Shown here piece after piece: positions 1 through 9,170 of a stretch of 64,000 bases of DNA. Source of the DNA: an uncultured Pelagibacteraceae bacterium. Lineage in GTDB: Bacteria; Pseudomonadota; Alphaproteobacteria; Pelagibacterales; Pelagibacteraceae. Position 1 is the stretch's first letter. Each line of letters starts with the position of its first letter. The stretch is from positions 124,001-188,000 of the forward strand of contig CACEKE010000001.1 of NCBI GenBank assembly GCA_902560075.1, given 5' to 3'. The notes under the pieces are model-generated. The model made no database searches. It was not told the origin of the DNA and saw nothing but the letters and a program-made list of their open reading frames with translations. A program made the position numbers and the translations under genes.

Positions 1-736
1 ATGCATCAGAAACTAAAACACCGTGGTGTAAGTTTAAAGCTTTTCTATTAGGGTCACCGCCAGTTGGCCTTCTCATTTCAATAAATTCTTCTATCTCTGG
101 ATGATCAATTGGTAAGTAACATGCAGCAGAACCTCTCCTTAAAGATCCTTGACTAATTGCCATTGTTAGAGAGTCCATAACTTTAATAAATGGAATTATC
201 CCAGATGTCTTTCCTACTCTACCGATTTTTTCACCAATAGATCTTAAGTTACCCCAATAACTCCCTATTCCACCACCTCTTGCTGCAAGCCAAACATTTT
301 CACTCCACAAACCAAGGATACCATTTAGACTATCACCTGCCTCATTCAAAAAGCACGATATTGGTAAACCTCTAGTTGTTCCACCATTAGATAAAACAGG
401 TGTTGCAGGCATAAACCATAAGTTGCTGATATAGTTATAAAGTCTTTGTGCATGTAAGTTATCGTCTGCATAGTGACTAGCAACTCTCGCAAATAAATCT
501 TGGAACGACTCGTTTTCTCCAAGATATCTGTCACTTAAAGTTGCTCTTCCAAAATCTGTTAAATTCTCGTCGCGACTTCTATCAATTTTAATTGTTATTC
601 CTTTTGAATTCTGAAATAGCTCCGTATTGCTATTTAATGAGAATAAATCTGGACCTTTTACTTTATTATCTGATACAACCTTAGGTGTATATTCAGAGAC
701 AGCTTTCTTAATAGCCTGAGACAGTACTTTGTTCAT
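1..736 (-). CDS. nrdA: Ribonucleoside-diphosphate reductase, alpha (large) subunit, N-terminal part
   Basis: Reads leftwards off the window edge, so only about 245 N-terminal residues are present. The translation begins MNKVLSQAIKKAVSEYTP and contains the large-subunit signatures FMPATPVLSNGGT, GLPISCFLN, a Gly-rich AARGGGIGSYWG stretch and RRGSAACYLPIDHPEIEEF. The enzyme reduces ribonucleotides to deoxyribonucleotides in the cytosol; the cysteines of the GLPISC and later motifs belong to the active site in this family. The start at 736 has an AGGGAG Shine-Dalgarno just upstream. The subclass cannot be settled without the C-terminus and the partner gene, which lie outside the window. Confidence 0.9.
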   Translation of the reverse strand, partial: MNKVLSQAIKKAVSEYTPKVVSDNKVKGPDLFSLNSNTELFQNSKGITIKIDRSRDENLTDFGRATLSDRYLGENESFQDLFARVASHYADDNLHAQRLYNYISNLWFMPATPVLSNGGTTRGLPISCFLNEAGDSLNGILGLWSENVWLAARGGGIGSYWGNLRSIGEKIGRVGKTSGIIPFIKVMDSLTMAISQGSLRRGSAACYLPIDHPEIEEFIEMRRPTGGDPNRKALNLHHGVLVSDA

Positions 737-892
737 AAAACTCCCTATTTTACCGCAATAATTAAGTAAAACAACTATATGTTGTGTGTAGATTTCTGTA
801 ATACACTATATAAATTAGAAATCAATAGAACATTTATAGAACACGCAAAAAAAAATGCAATAAAAAAATTAAAAAAATATACAAATATCAAC

Positions 893-2341
893 ATGCAAAA
901 GGAAAAGAAAATAGACCCCTTTGGTTTTAGAGAATATGACGCAAGATGGCTATTCCCAGAAAGTATTAATGAAATGGGAATCGAGTCTGTAGGAAAAGGA
1001 TTTGGTACTCAAGTCATTAAAAAAAACAAAAATCCAACTGTGATTGTTGGTCATGATTATCGATCCTACAGTGAAAATGTCAAAAAAAATTTTGTAAAAG
1101 GTCTAATATCAACAGGATGTAATGTAAAAGATATTGGGTTATGTCTATCTCCTACAGTATATTTTTCTCAATTTAAATTAAACTCTGATGCAGTGGCTAT
1201 GATAACAGCAAGTCATAATGAAAATGGATGGACTGGCATAAAAATGGGTATTGAAAAAGGTTTAACACACTGCAAGGATGAAATGTCAGATTTGAAAGAT
1301 ATAGTATTAAATGAAAAGTTTGTAACTGGATCTGGAAAATTTGAAGAAATAAAAGAATTTAATAAAGTCTATATTAATGAACTCAGTAAAAATAAATTAA
1401 AGAAAAAATTAAAGGTAGTTGCTGCTTGTGGAAATGGAACAGCAGGTATATTTGCACCAGAAATATTAAGAGGGATAGGTTGTGAAGTGATAGAGTTGGA
1501 TTGTAATTTAGATTATACATTTCCAAGATATAATCCTAATCCTGAAGATATGAAGATGCTTCACGAAATTGCAAAGTGTGTAAAGGAAAATAACGCTGAT
1601 GTTGGATTTGGATTTGACGGTGATGGGGATAGAGTTGGTGTAATAGACAATATTGGTAATGAAATATTTGCAGATAAAATAGGATTATTAATTGCAAGAA
1701 ATATTTCTAATACTCATAAAAATTCTAAATTTGTTGTAGATGTAAAATCTACTGGGTTATTTATGAATGACGAAGTTTTAAAAAAAAATAATTGTAAAAC
1801 TATATATTGGAAAACTGGACACTCTTATATTAAAAGAAAAGTTAACGAGGATAAAGCAATAGCGGGTTTCGAGAAAAGCGGACATTTCTTTTTTAATAAT
1901 CCATTAGGTTACGGGTTTGATGATGGAATAAATTCTGCAATACAAGTTTGCAACTTATTAGATAATCAAACTGAAAAATTAAATATTCTTATAGATAAAT
2001 TGCCTAAAACTTATCAAAGTCCTACTATGGGTCCATTTTGTAAAGATGATGAGAAATATAAAGTTATAGAAGATATAATTATAAAAATTAACAAATTAAA
2101 AGATGAAAATTATAAAATTAGCGGTCAAACTATTTTAGATATATTAACTGTGAATGGTATTAGATTTACATTAGAAGATGGCTCATGGGGATTGATAAGA
2201 GCGTCTTCTAATAAACCTTCTTTGGTTGTTGTGACTGAAAGTCCAACCTCAGACGAAATAAAAAAAGAAATATTTTATTTCATAGATAAGCTTTTACAAG
2301 AAACAGGTAAGATTGGTGAATACGATCAAAAAATTAGTTAG
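893..2341 (+). CDS. Phosphohexomutase (phosphomannomutase/phosphoglucomutase)
   Basis: Alpha-D-phosphohexomutase family, 482 aa from the ATG at 893. An upstream in-frame ATG at 779 would add 38 residues of lysine-rich, non-conserved sequence, so I prefer the internal start. Family landmarks are in order: the phosphoserine loop TASHNE (Ser107), the metal-binding DGDGDR at 242-247, the sugar-binding EKSGH at 327-331 and the phosphate-binding RASSNKP at 436-442. It interconverts hexose 1- and 6-phosphates, feeding nucleotide-sugar synthesis. It is close to family length and looks intact. Mannose versus glucose preference cannot be read from these motifs; ManB/AlgC-type is the most likely assignment. 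Confidence 0.88.
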   Translation: MQKEKKIDPFGFREYDARWLFPESINEMGIESVGKGFGTQVIKKNKNPTVIVGHDYRSYSENVKKNFVKGLISTGCNVKDIGLCLSPTVYFSQFKLNSDAVAMITASHNENGWTGIKMGIEKGLTHCKDEMSDLKDIVLNEKFVTGSGKFEEIKEFNKVYINELSKNKLKKKLKVVAACGNGTAGIFAPEILRGIGCEVIELDCNLDYTFPRYNPNPEDMKMLHEIAKCVKENNADVGFGFDGDGDRVGVIDNIGNEIFADKIGLLIARNISNTHKNSKFVVDVKSTGLFMNDEVLKKNNCKTIYWKTGHSYIKRKVNEDKAIAGFEKSGHFFFNNPLGYGFDDGINSAIQVCNLLDNQTEKLNILIDKLPKTYQSPTMGPFCKDDEKYKVIEDIIIKINKLKDENYKISGQTILDILTVNGIRFTLEDGSWGLIRASSNKPSLVVVTESPTSDEIKKEIFYFIDKLLQETGKIGEYDQKIS

Positions 2342-2373
2342 TGAATTATATTTTACTTTAAAAGAGTCGGCTC

Positions 2374-3201
2374 CTATAAATTAAAGAAACGATATATAAA
2401 TATTGTTCCTACAACATAAAGAAACACTCCAAAAAGCCTTTGTGCTTTTAATTTATCCATTTTATAAACTGTATTTGCGCCTATCCTTGCCATAAAACTC
2501 GTAATTGGAACAAATAATATAAATGCAGGAATATTTATAAAACCAATACTGAAGGGTAAATTCACATTGAAATAAAAGCCTGAAATTAAAAAACCTATTG
2601 AACCTGTAAAAGATATAAAGAAACCAATTGCAGCTGCACTACCTATACATTTACTAATTGGATAACCAAGATATCTAAGAATTGGCACGTTCATCATGGC
2701 GCCCGTTATGCCCATAGGTGCCGAAACAAAGCCTGAAAACAAGCCTAATATTACTCTTGGTGTAATGGAAGAATTAGGTTTAATTTTTTTAACTTTTTCT
2801 TGAGCCATCATTAAATATGCCCCAAAAAAGTATACAACAACTGAAAAAAATAAAACTAACATTTTTGTTTTCATTATTGATGCAAAAAATGTGCCCGCTA
2901 AAACTCCGATAACAACAAAAATACCAAAAGTTTTTACTACACTGAAATCTACAAGTTTATTTTTATTATGAGTCATTACAGATACAGTCGATGTAAAAAT
3001 TGTTATAGTAAAAGCTGTACCAACTGTTAAATGCATTAAATAATTTTTATCAAAATTTAATGTTTCAAATATAAAAAATAAGCAAGGAACTGAAATTAAT
3101 CCACCGCCAATTCCAAAAAGACCAGCAAAAAAACCTACAGCACTAGCGGCAAATATAATTAACAAAAAAAAGTGCCAATATTCATTTATAATAAACGTCA
3201 A
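2374..3201 (-). CDS. TSUP/TauE-SafE family membrane exporter (copy 1)
   Basis: 275-aa integral membrane protein with about eight hydrophobic segments and the repeated family signature (GFFAGLFGIGGGLISVP near residues 23-39, and a second half beginning GLFSGFVSAPMGITGAMMNVP). Members export or take up small organosulfur or sulfite-like anions; TauE and SafE are the named examples. It lies 20 bp after the stop of a close paralogue and probably belongs to the same transcript as dusA and the TRAP genes. The N-terminal half is clearly homologous to the neighbour, so the pair arose by tandem duplication. Substrate is unknown; sulfite or sulfonate is inferred from family and from the sulfonate genes elsewhere in the window. 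Confidence 0.82.
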   Translation of the reverse strand: MTFIINEYWHFFLLIIFAASAVGFFAGLFGIGGGLISVPCLFFIFETLNFDKNYLMHLTVGTAFTITIFTSTVSVMTHNKNKLVDFSVVKTFGIFVVIGVLAGTFFASIMKTKMLVLFFSVVVYFFGAYLMMAQEKVKKIKPNSSITPRVILGLFSGFVSAPMGITGAMMNVPILRYLGYPISKCIGSAAAIGFFISFTGSIGFLISGFYFNVNLPFSIGFINIPAFILFVPITSFMARIGANTVYKMDKLKAQRLFGVFLYVVGTIFIYRFFNL

Positions 3202-3221
3202 AGACAGATAAACCTACTTAA

Positions 3222-4058
3222 TTAAGTTATGCTAAAATACTCAAAGAAGGATCTAACAGAAACAATAAGCAAAAAACAGCCAAATATTCTACTAAGTAAT
3301 TTTTTGTTTATTTTATAAACAACTTTAGCTCCTATTCGTGCCATTATCATTGTTATAGGGACAAATACAATAAAACCTAGGAGATTAATATAACCATAAG
3401 AGAACGGAGATTTTACATTGTCAATTATATTTCCACCAATGATCATTGTTGTTGTTCCTGTTAAAGCAATTAAAAAACCAACTGCAGCAGCTGTGCCAAT
3501 AGATGTACGGATATCATAACCAAATGTTCTTAAAAACGGAACCATCAACGAACCACCACCTATTCCTAATGGCACCGATATAAATCCAATTAATAAACCT
3601 GATATATTTTTAACCATTTTTGAAATCTCTTTAGGATTTTCTAATAATTTATCTCTAAAAAATATAAAAAATAGGCCAACGCAAAATGAAAAAAAGGCAA
3701 AAAATAAAACCAAAGCTGGGGTTTTCATATTAACAGCTAAAAATGTACCCGCTAGAACCCCAAGCACAATTAACAAACCAAAAGTTTTAACCATTTTAAA
3801 ATCAACAGCTTTATATTCCATATGTGTTTTTGTAGATATGATTGAAGTTGGAATAATAATTGCGAGTGATGTTCCAACTGATAAATGCATTCTCGTTAAG
3901 ATATCAAAATCTAGTACGCTAAAAGCATAGTATAAAGCTGGAACCATTATAATTCCTCCACCAACACCCAACAATCCTGCCATAAAGCCAGCTATAGTTG
4001 CTGCAATAGCTAAAACTGTGAGTAAATTTATAATTGTACTAGTATCTATGTTTTCCAT
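3222..4058 (-). CDS. TSUP/TauE-SafE family membrane exporter (copy 2)
   Basis: 278 aa with about eight membrane segments. The two internally repeated family motifs are better preserved than in copy 1: GFMAGLLGVGGGIIMVPALYY near residue 24 and GFISVPLGIGGGSLMVPFL near residue 158. Its last codon region abuts the second copy downstream (20-bp gap), and its start overlaps the dusA stop by one base (4058), indicating translational coupling. Proposed role: export of sulfite or a related anion across the inner membrane. Heteromeric function with copy 1 is possible but not shown by the sequence. Confidence 0.84.
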   Translation of the reverse strand: MENIDTSTIINLLTVLAIAATIAGFMAGLLGVGGGIIMVPALYYAFSVLDFDILTRMHLSVGTSLAIIIPTSIISTKTHMEYKAVDFKMVKTFGLLIVLGVLAGTFLAVNMKTPALVLFFAFFSFCVGLFFIFFRDKLLENPKEISKMVKNISGLLIGFISVPLGIGGGSLMVPFLRTFGYDIRTSIGTAAAVGFLIALTGTTTMIIGGNIIDNVKSPFSYGYINLLGFIVFVPITMIMARIGAKVVYKINKKLLSRIFGCFLLIVSVRSFFEYFSIT

Positions 4059-5062
4059 TAAATTGAAGCTTGATTTGCTTTCTCATTATTTTGAGCAATA
4101 TCCATGATGTGTTTTGCTTTTTGAAAATCAGAATCTCTTGCCATCATATTGTCACTTAAATATCTTTTCCACTCTTTAGAACCAGGTTGTCCATGATACA
4201 AACCAACAGTATGTCTCATTATATGATTAACTTTAGTCCCATTTTTAACCTCCTCTTCTAAATAACTTAAAAGTTTTTTAACAATATCCTCTCTTGATAA
4301 AATATTAGTATTGTTAAAAATTTCTTTTTCTATTTCACTTAAAAAGTAAGGATTTTGATAAATAGCTCTTCCAATCATTACACCATCGCAATTTTGTAAA
4401 TGATTTTTTATTTGGTCTGTGGAGGTAATGCCTCCATTTATAATAATTTCTAAATCTGGGTTTGATTTCTTTATTTCATATACCATTTTATAGTTTAGCT
4501 TAGGAATATTAAGGTTTTGTTTTGGTGTTAACCCTTTTAAAATAGCCTTTCTAGCATGTAAAATGATAGTCGATGATCCAGCGTCCTTAATTTTATTGAT
4601 AAACATATTTAGATAATCAAATTCTTCAGTATTATCAAAACCAATTCTTGTTTTTGCAGTAACTGGAATTTTACAAGAATTAGACATTTCATTAATACAT
4701 TCTGCAACAAGATCTGGTTCTTTCATTAAACACGCACCAAAAGAATTTTTTTGTACTTTTTTACTAGGGCACCCTAGATTAAGATTTATCTCGTCGTAAC
4801 CTAAATCCTCTGAGATTTTAGCTACCTCAGATAGCTCTTTTTTATCAGAACCACCTACTTGCAGTGCAACAGGTTTTTCTTCCTCTCTAAATCCTAATAT
4901 TTTTTTTCTATCCCCATGAATTGCCGACTTTGTTGCAACCATCTCTGAATACAGCATTACATTTTTGCTTATAAGTCTTAAAAAAAATCTATCATGTCTG
5001 TCTGTGCAATCCATCATAGGTGCAACAGAAATTTTTCTATTAATCTTTCTATTAATATCCAA
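4058..5062 (-). CDS. dusA: tRNA-dihydrouridine synthase A
   Basis: 334-aa FMN-dependent TIM-barrel enzyme that reduces uridines in the tRNA D-loop. Visible motifs: ISVAPMMDCTDRHDR at the N-terminus (DusA type), the NLNLGCPS loop at 94-100, the catalytic cysteine in NSFGACLM (Cys111), and the barrel-end phosphate-binding segments IINGGI and GVMIGRAIYQNP. Its start overlaps the end of dctM by 11 bp and its stop overlaps the TSUP gene start, so it is embedded in a transport operon to which it has no obvious functional tie. Full family length, no anomalies. Confidence 0.93.
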   Translation of the reverse strand: MDINRKINRKISVAPMMDCTDRHDRFFLRLISKNVMLYSEMVATKSAIHGDRKKILGFREEEKPVALQVGGSDKKELSEVAKISEDLGYDEINLNLGCPSKKVQKNSFGACLMKEPDLVAECINEMSNSCKIPVTAKTRIGFDNTEEFDYLNMFINKIKDAGSSTIILHARKAILKGLTPKQNLNIPKLNYKMVYEIKKSNPDLEIIINGGITSTDQIKNHLQNCDGVMIGRAIYQNPYFLSEIEKEIFNNTNILSREDIVKKLLSYLEEEVKNGTKVNHIMRHTVGLYHGQPGSKEWKRYLSDNMMARDSDFQKAKHIMDIAQNNEKANQASI

Positions 5063-6383
5063 GTGCTTTACCCATTATTTTATCAGGTAACCAAGTAACG
5101 ATTTCAGGAAAAATACATAAAATTAGTATAGCTAACGCCATTATTATCATAAATGGTATAGATCCTTTTAAAATTTCTGACAAACTTACATCAGGGGTAA
5201 TACCTTTAATTATATAAAGGTTTAATCCAACAGGAGGTGTTATTAATCCTATTTCCATATTAATAGTAAACACTATTGCAAACCAATAAGGGTCAAAACC
5301 TAAAGTTGTTATAACCGGTAGTAATATTGCTGAAGTCATGACAATAACAGCAACAGGAGGTAGAAAAAATCCTGCTATTAAAAGAAATATATTTATTAAA
5401 ATAAATACTACCCATTTATTAGAACTTAACTCAACCATACTTTGTGCAAGTGATTGTGTTACATAAAGTTGAGAAAGTGTGAATGCAAAAAGATATGATG
5501 CAGCAATAATGAACATTATCATTACACTCTCTTTCATAGAGACTTTAACAATGTTCCATATTTTTTTTGGTTGGTAAATTTTGTAAACAACTGCAATTAA
5601 TACAAATACTAAAAAAGCCCCAACACCAGATGCTTCTGAAGGCGTTGCGACACCTCCATATAATACATATAGAACACCAGCTATGATCGCTAGGAAAGGA
5701 AGTATTCTTGGTAAAACTTCTAATTTTTCTTTTAGGGTTGGAGGTTTCCTATTTTTTAAAGCTTTTGCAGAGTCCTTATCTATAAAATAACTATGTATTA
5801 GTGCCCATATTGCAAACATACCAGCTAACATAAATCCAGGTATTAAACCACATAAGAACAATCTTCCTATAGATGTACCGGTAGCAATTCCATAAACAAT
5901 TAAAACTATACTAGGTGGAATTAACACTCCTAATGTACCGCCTGCTGCTATGGTTCCTGTAGCTATTTGATCTGAATATCCTCTTTTTCTCATCTCAGGA
6001 ATTCCCATTGTTCCAATAGCTGCACAAGTTGCTGGACTTGATCCACTAAGAGCAGCAAAAATTGAACAAGCTCCTATATTTGAAATTACTAACCCACCTG
6101 GTAATCTCCAAAGCCATCTATCTAATCCGGTATATAAATCCTTTCCAGCAGGAGAATTAGCAACTGCCATTCCCATCAAAATAAACATTGGTATTGAAAG
6201 AAGGACGAAAGAATTAAGACCTGCATAAAATGTTTCAGCAAAAACATCCAACATCTGCAAACCTTCAAAAGCAACTAAAAGTGCTATTGATACAAAGCTC
6301 AGACCAAACGCAATTGGAATTCCGGAGAACAAAACTATTAAAGTAAAGACCGCAACTATTATCGCAATTATTAATGGATCCAT
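5052..6383 (-). CDS. dctM: TRAP transporter large permease subunit (DctM)
   Basis: 443 aa, about 12-13 membrane segments, typical of the DctM family. Diagnostic stretches include SIPMFILMGMAVANS, CSIFAALSGSSPATCAAIGTM, GTIAAGGTLGVLIPPSIVLIVYG and, near the C-terminus, INMEIGLITPPVGLNLY. It forms the ion-driven transport channel of a TRAP importer together with DctQ and the periplasmic DctP. Its start codon overlaps the dctQ stop by one base (position 6383), indicating translational coupling. The ligand cannot be inferred from DctM. Confidence 0.93.
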   Translation of the reverse strand: MDPLIIAIIVAVFTLIVLFSGIPIAFGLSFVSIALLVAFEGLQMLDVFAETFYAGLNSFVLLSIPMFILMGMAVANSPAGKDLYTGLDRWLWRLPGGLVISNIGACSIFAALSGSSPATCAAIGTMGIPEMRKRGYSDQIATGTIAAGGTLGVLIPPSIVLIVYGIATGTSIGRLFLCGLIPGFMLAGMFAIWALIHSYFIDKDSAKALKNRKPPTLKEKLEVLPRILPFLAIIAGVLYVLYGGVATPSEASGVGAFLVFVLIAVVYKIYQPKKIWNIVKVSMKESVMIMFIIAASYLFAFTLSQLYVTQSLAQSMVELSSNKWVVFILINIFLLIAGFFLPPVAVIVMTSAILLPVITTLGFDPYWFAIVFTINMEIGLITPPVGLNLYIIKGITPDVSLSEILKGSIPFMIIMALAILILCIFPEIVTWLPDKIMGKALGY

Positions 6384-6877
6384 TAGTTTGTATCCTTCTC
6401 GTCAGTAAGTTTGATAATTTCAGCAATATACTGCAAAATCATTAGTCCTGCGCCAATCATCATTGACGAATATGGTATCCATAAAGGAGGATCCCAAACG
6501 GTTCCTGTTGAGTAATTTTTTGTAAAAGCTTCCTCAACCATTAAAAAACCAAAATAAAATAAAATTAAAAAAAATAACAAGCTTACTAGCGAGGTAAATA
6601 TTTTAAGTCTTAAAATATTTTTATTAGATAAAAAATCATATATCCATTCCATGCTAACATGTGCCTTTTCACTCAGTACATATGCACTTCCTATGAAAGT
6701 CGAGGCAACTAAAAGCATTGTTACTAATTCTGTTTGCCAAGTGATTGCTCTTTGAAAAAAATATCTTTCAAATACAAGTTCTACAATTACCAAAATTGAT
6801 AAAAGCAAAGCTAAAACAGCAAAAGCACCACAAGCTTTTGCAACTAAATCACAAAATTTAAGATATTTTTTTTTCAT
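6383..6877 (-). CDS. dctQ: TRAP transporter small permease subunit (DctQ)
   Basis: 164 aa with four predicted membrane segments and the DctQ-type pattern (hydrophobic helix, Glu-Arg-rich loop RYFFQRAITWQTELV, then LVASTFIGSAYVLSEKAHVSM). It scaffolds DctM in the membrane. The start codon at 6877 sits directly after the U-tract of an intercistronic hairpin. The only Shine-Dalgarno-like tract, GGGG at 6885-6888, lies inside the 3' arm of that hairpin, so translation may depend on opening of the stem or on ribosomes arriving from dctP. Confidence 0.9.
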   Translation of the reverse strand: MKKKYLKFCDLVAKACGAFAVLALLLSILVIVELVFERYFFQRAITWQTELVTMLLVASTFIGSAYVLSEKAHVSMEWIYDFLSNKNILRLKIFTSLVSLLFFLILFYFGFLMVEEAFTKNYSTGTVWDPPLWIPYSSMMIGAGLMILQYIAEIIKLTDEKDTN

Positions 6878-6882
6878 AAAAA

Positions 6883-6913
6883 AACCCCTATCTAATAAAA
6901 TTAAACAGGGGTT
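6883..6913 (-). promoter_or_regulatory. Intercistronic hairpin with U-tract between dctP and dctQ
   Basis: On the minus strand the arms AACCCCT (6913-6907) and AGGGGTT (6889-6883) form a 7-bp stem around a 17-nt loop, followed by seven U residues that run into the dctQ start codon. It has the form of a weak intrinsic terminator, which would leave most transcripts ending after dctP and give an excess of binding protein over permease. It also buries the dctQ ribosome-binding tract. Confidence 0.7.
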
Positions 6914-6927
6914 CTTTATATATTATT

Positions 6928-7938
6928 TTAATCTACTGCTAAAGCCATTTCCATTAGCTTATCGCCACCTGGAACTTTTTCAGCAAATGCTTTATGAGAC
7001 GATTGTTTTGCAATTTCAACCCACGCAGCATGATCTTTGGCATCCATATATACTAATTTGACACCAGCAGCTTTATAAGCTTCCTCAAACTTTTTATCTA
7101 AGTTTTCAACTTGAGCTGTCATGTATTCCTCAGCAACTTTACCTGCTTTCATTAAAGCTTTTTGTTGTTTAGCATTTAATTTATCAAAACTCATTTTTGA
7201 CATTAAAATTGGCTCGTACATAAACCATAAACCAAATTTACCTGGAGGTGTTGCGCATGTAACCTGTTCATAAATTTTGTAACTTACAAAACTACCAGAA
7301 CTTGTATTTGCACCAGTTAGTACACCAGTTTGTAAACCTGTATAAATCTCAGATGAAGGCATACTTTGAATTCCAGCACCAGCTTGTTCTAACATTTGGT
7401 TAAAAGCTTTGCCGGCTGCTCTCATTACTTGACCTTTTGCATCACTTGGATTTTTAATACATTTTGTTTTTGATGCAAAACCACCACCTAACCAAGCATC
7501 TGATAATACAACAACACCAGCATCATTAATAATTTTTTTAATCTCAGTCATCATTGGACCTTTATTAAATCTTAATGCGTGATCGTGATTTTTTACTGTT
7601 CCTGGCATTAGGGTGGCATCAAATTCTGGATGGAATTTAGATGCATAAGCTAATGGAAAAGCAGAAATATCCAGTTGACCTGTTGTCATTGGTTTCCACT
7701 GTTCTTTTGGTTTATATAATGATTTAGCTGGATAGATTCTTATATCTACACCAACATTTGCCTTTTTCATTTCATCAGCAATTATTTGAACCATCTCGTG
7801 TCTCGGATCGAATGAGCCGTCAGCTCTAGGCGTACCTGGCCATTGGTGACTAGCTTTTAAAGTGACTGCATATGCAGATCCTATTGTGGTTAAAAGAAAT
7901 ACTAATGAAGTGAAATATAATGATATTTTTCTAAACAT
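6928..7938 (-). CDS. dctP: TRAP transporter periplasmic substrate-binding protein (DctP)
   Basis: 336 aa with a clear signal peptide (cleavage likely after Ala24 in IGSAYA, mature start VTLKASHQWPG). The body matches the DctP fold: conserved LPG-like region, an Arg within QVMRAAGKAFNQML that in this family typically salt-bridges a carboxylate ligand, and SEIYTGLQTGVLTGANTS. It captures an acidic solute in the periplasm and delivers it to DctQM. First gene of a minus-strand run that continues through dctQ, dctM, dusA and two TSUP exporters. The ligand is not identifiable; a sulfonate is an attractive guess given the exporters, but this is inference. Confidence 0.9.
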   Translation of the reverse strand: MFRKISLYFTSLVFLLTTIGSAYAVTLKASHQWPGTPRADGSFDPRHEMVQIIADEMKKANVGVDIRIYPAKSLYKPKEQWKPMTTGQLDISAFPLAYASKFHPEFDATLMPGTVKNHDHALRFNKGPMMTEIKKIINDAGVVVLSDAWLGGGFASKTKCIKNPSDAKGQVMRAAGKAFNQMLEQAGAGIQSMPSSEIYTGLQTGVLTGANTSSGSFVSYKIYEQVTCATPPGKFGLWFMYEPILMSKMSFDKLNAKQQKALMKAGKVAEEYMTAQVENLDKKFEEAYKAAGVKLVYMDAKDHAAWVEIAKQSSHKAFAEKVPGGDKLMEMALAVD

Positions 7939-8027
7939 TTTTTTCCTTCTGTAGTTATTAAAAAAAGTGTATTAAAGATAACTTAGGCTCAAGAGTCAAG
8001 TTGCCTAAAAGTACAGAGAAATTGCAT

Positions 8028-9170
8028 ATGAATGGTCCTTTAAAAGATTTATTAGTTGTAGACTTAACAAGAGTATTGGTTGGTCCTTATTGCACAATGA
8101 TATTGTCCGATTTAGGTGCAAGGGTTATTAAAATAGAGGCTCCAGAAATAGGAGACGATTCAAGAAAGTTTGGACCTTTTGTAAAAGATTACTCTGCATA
8201 TTTTATGTCTTTAAATAGAGGTAAAGAGAGCATTGCTTTAAATTTAAAAAATGAAGATGATAAAAAAATATTCGAAAAAATTTTAGCTAAAGCTGACATT
8301 CTCGTTGAAAATTTTAAGCCTGGAACATTAGAGAAATGGGGTTTGGGTTGGAAACAAGTTTCAAAAAAATATCCTAAATTAATTTATGCTTCAGCATCAG
8401 GTTTTGGACAAACGGGTCCATTGAAAGAATTACCAGCGTATGACATGGTAGTACAAGGTATGGGCGGATTAATGAGCGTTACAGGCCAACCTAATTCAGA
8501 ACCAACAAGAGTGGGGACATCAATTGGTGACATTACTGCAGGATTATTTACAGCTATAGGAATAAATGCTGCTTTATATGATAGACAAAAAACAGGTAAG
8601 GGGATGTACATAGACGTATCAATGTTAGATTGTCAAATTGCAATCCTAGAAAACGCGATTGCAAGATATTTATCTAAAAATGAAATTCCTAAACCAATGG
8701 GATCTCGTCATCCATCGATTGCTCCATTTGAAGCTTTTAAGACAAAAGATAGTTACATAATAATTGCAGCAGGTAACGATAAACTATTTGAAAATTTGTG
8801 TAATGCTTTAGATCTCAAAGATTTAATAATGGATGAAAAATACAAATCAAATTCTTTGAGGAGTGAAAATATGAATGAGTTGAAAAAAATTCTAGAACAG
8901 AAACTTATTAATAAAACTACAAATGAATGGGTTAAAAATTTAGAAAGTTTGAAAATTCCATGTGGTCCAATTTTTAATATAAAAGAAGCGGTTGAAAATC
9001 CTCAGGTAGAGGCAAGAAATATGATCGTTAAAGCTTATCATAAAGTTATTGGAGATTTTAAACTTGCTGGTAATCCAATTAAAATGTCCACATATAAAGA
9101 TGAAAAAACTCGAGGAGACATCCCAGATTTAGACGAACACAGGGAAAAAATTATTAAAGAATTTAATTAA
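8028..9170 (+). CDS. CoA-transferase family III (CaiB/BaiF) protein
   Basis: 380 aa from the ATG at 8028 (MNGPLKDLLVVDLTR). A TTG at 8001 would add nine non-conserved residues. Class III features: the N-terminal VVDLTRVLVGPYCTMILSDLGA, IKIEAPE, and the catalytic aspartate candidate Asp139 in LPAYDMVVQGMGGLMS; the C-terminal half has the family's GRHPSIAPFEAFKTKD-like segment. These enzymes transfer CoA between carboxylic acids in the cytosol. It diverges from dctP with an 89-bp gap, so it may activate the acid imported by that TRAP system. The 3' end overlaps cmk tail-to-tail by 8 bp. Substrate unknown. Confidence 0.88.
   Translation: MNGPLKDLLVVDLTRVLVGPYCTMILSDLGARVIKIEAPEIGDDSRKFGPFVKDYSAYFMSLNRGKESIALNLKNEDDKKIFEKILAKADILVENFKPGTLEKWGLGWKQVSKKYPKLIYASASGFGQTGPLKELPAYDMVVQGMGGLMSVTGQPNSEPTRVGTSIGDITAGLFTAIGINAALYDRQKTGKGMYIDVSMLDCQIAILENAIARYLSKNEIPKPMGSRHPSIAPFEAFKTKDSYIIIAAGNDKLFENLCNALDLKDLIMDEKYKSNSLRSENMNELKKILEQKLINKTTNEWVKNLESLKIPCGPIFNIKEAVENPQVEARNMIVKAYHKVIGDFKLAGNPIKMSTYKDEKTRGDIPDLDEHREKIIKEFN

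Noticed and set aside
346-534. 62-aa minus-strand reading frame
   Set aside because: It lies inside the ribonucleotide reductase coding sequence in another frame, and the reductase reading carries clear family motifs throughout.
779-892. N-terminal 38-residue extension of the phosphohexomutase
   Set aside because: Low-complexity Lys-rich translation of the AT-rich leader; the family N-terminus begins at the ATG at 893.
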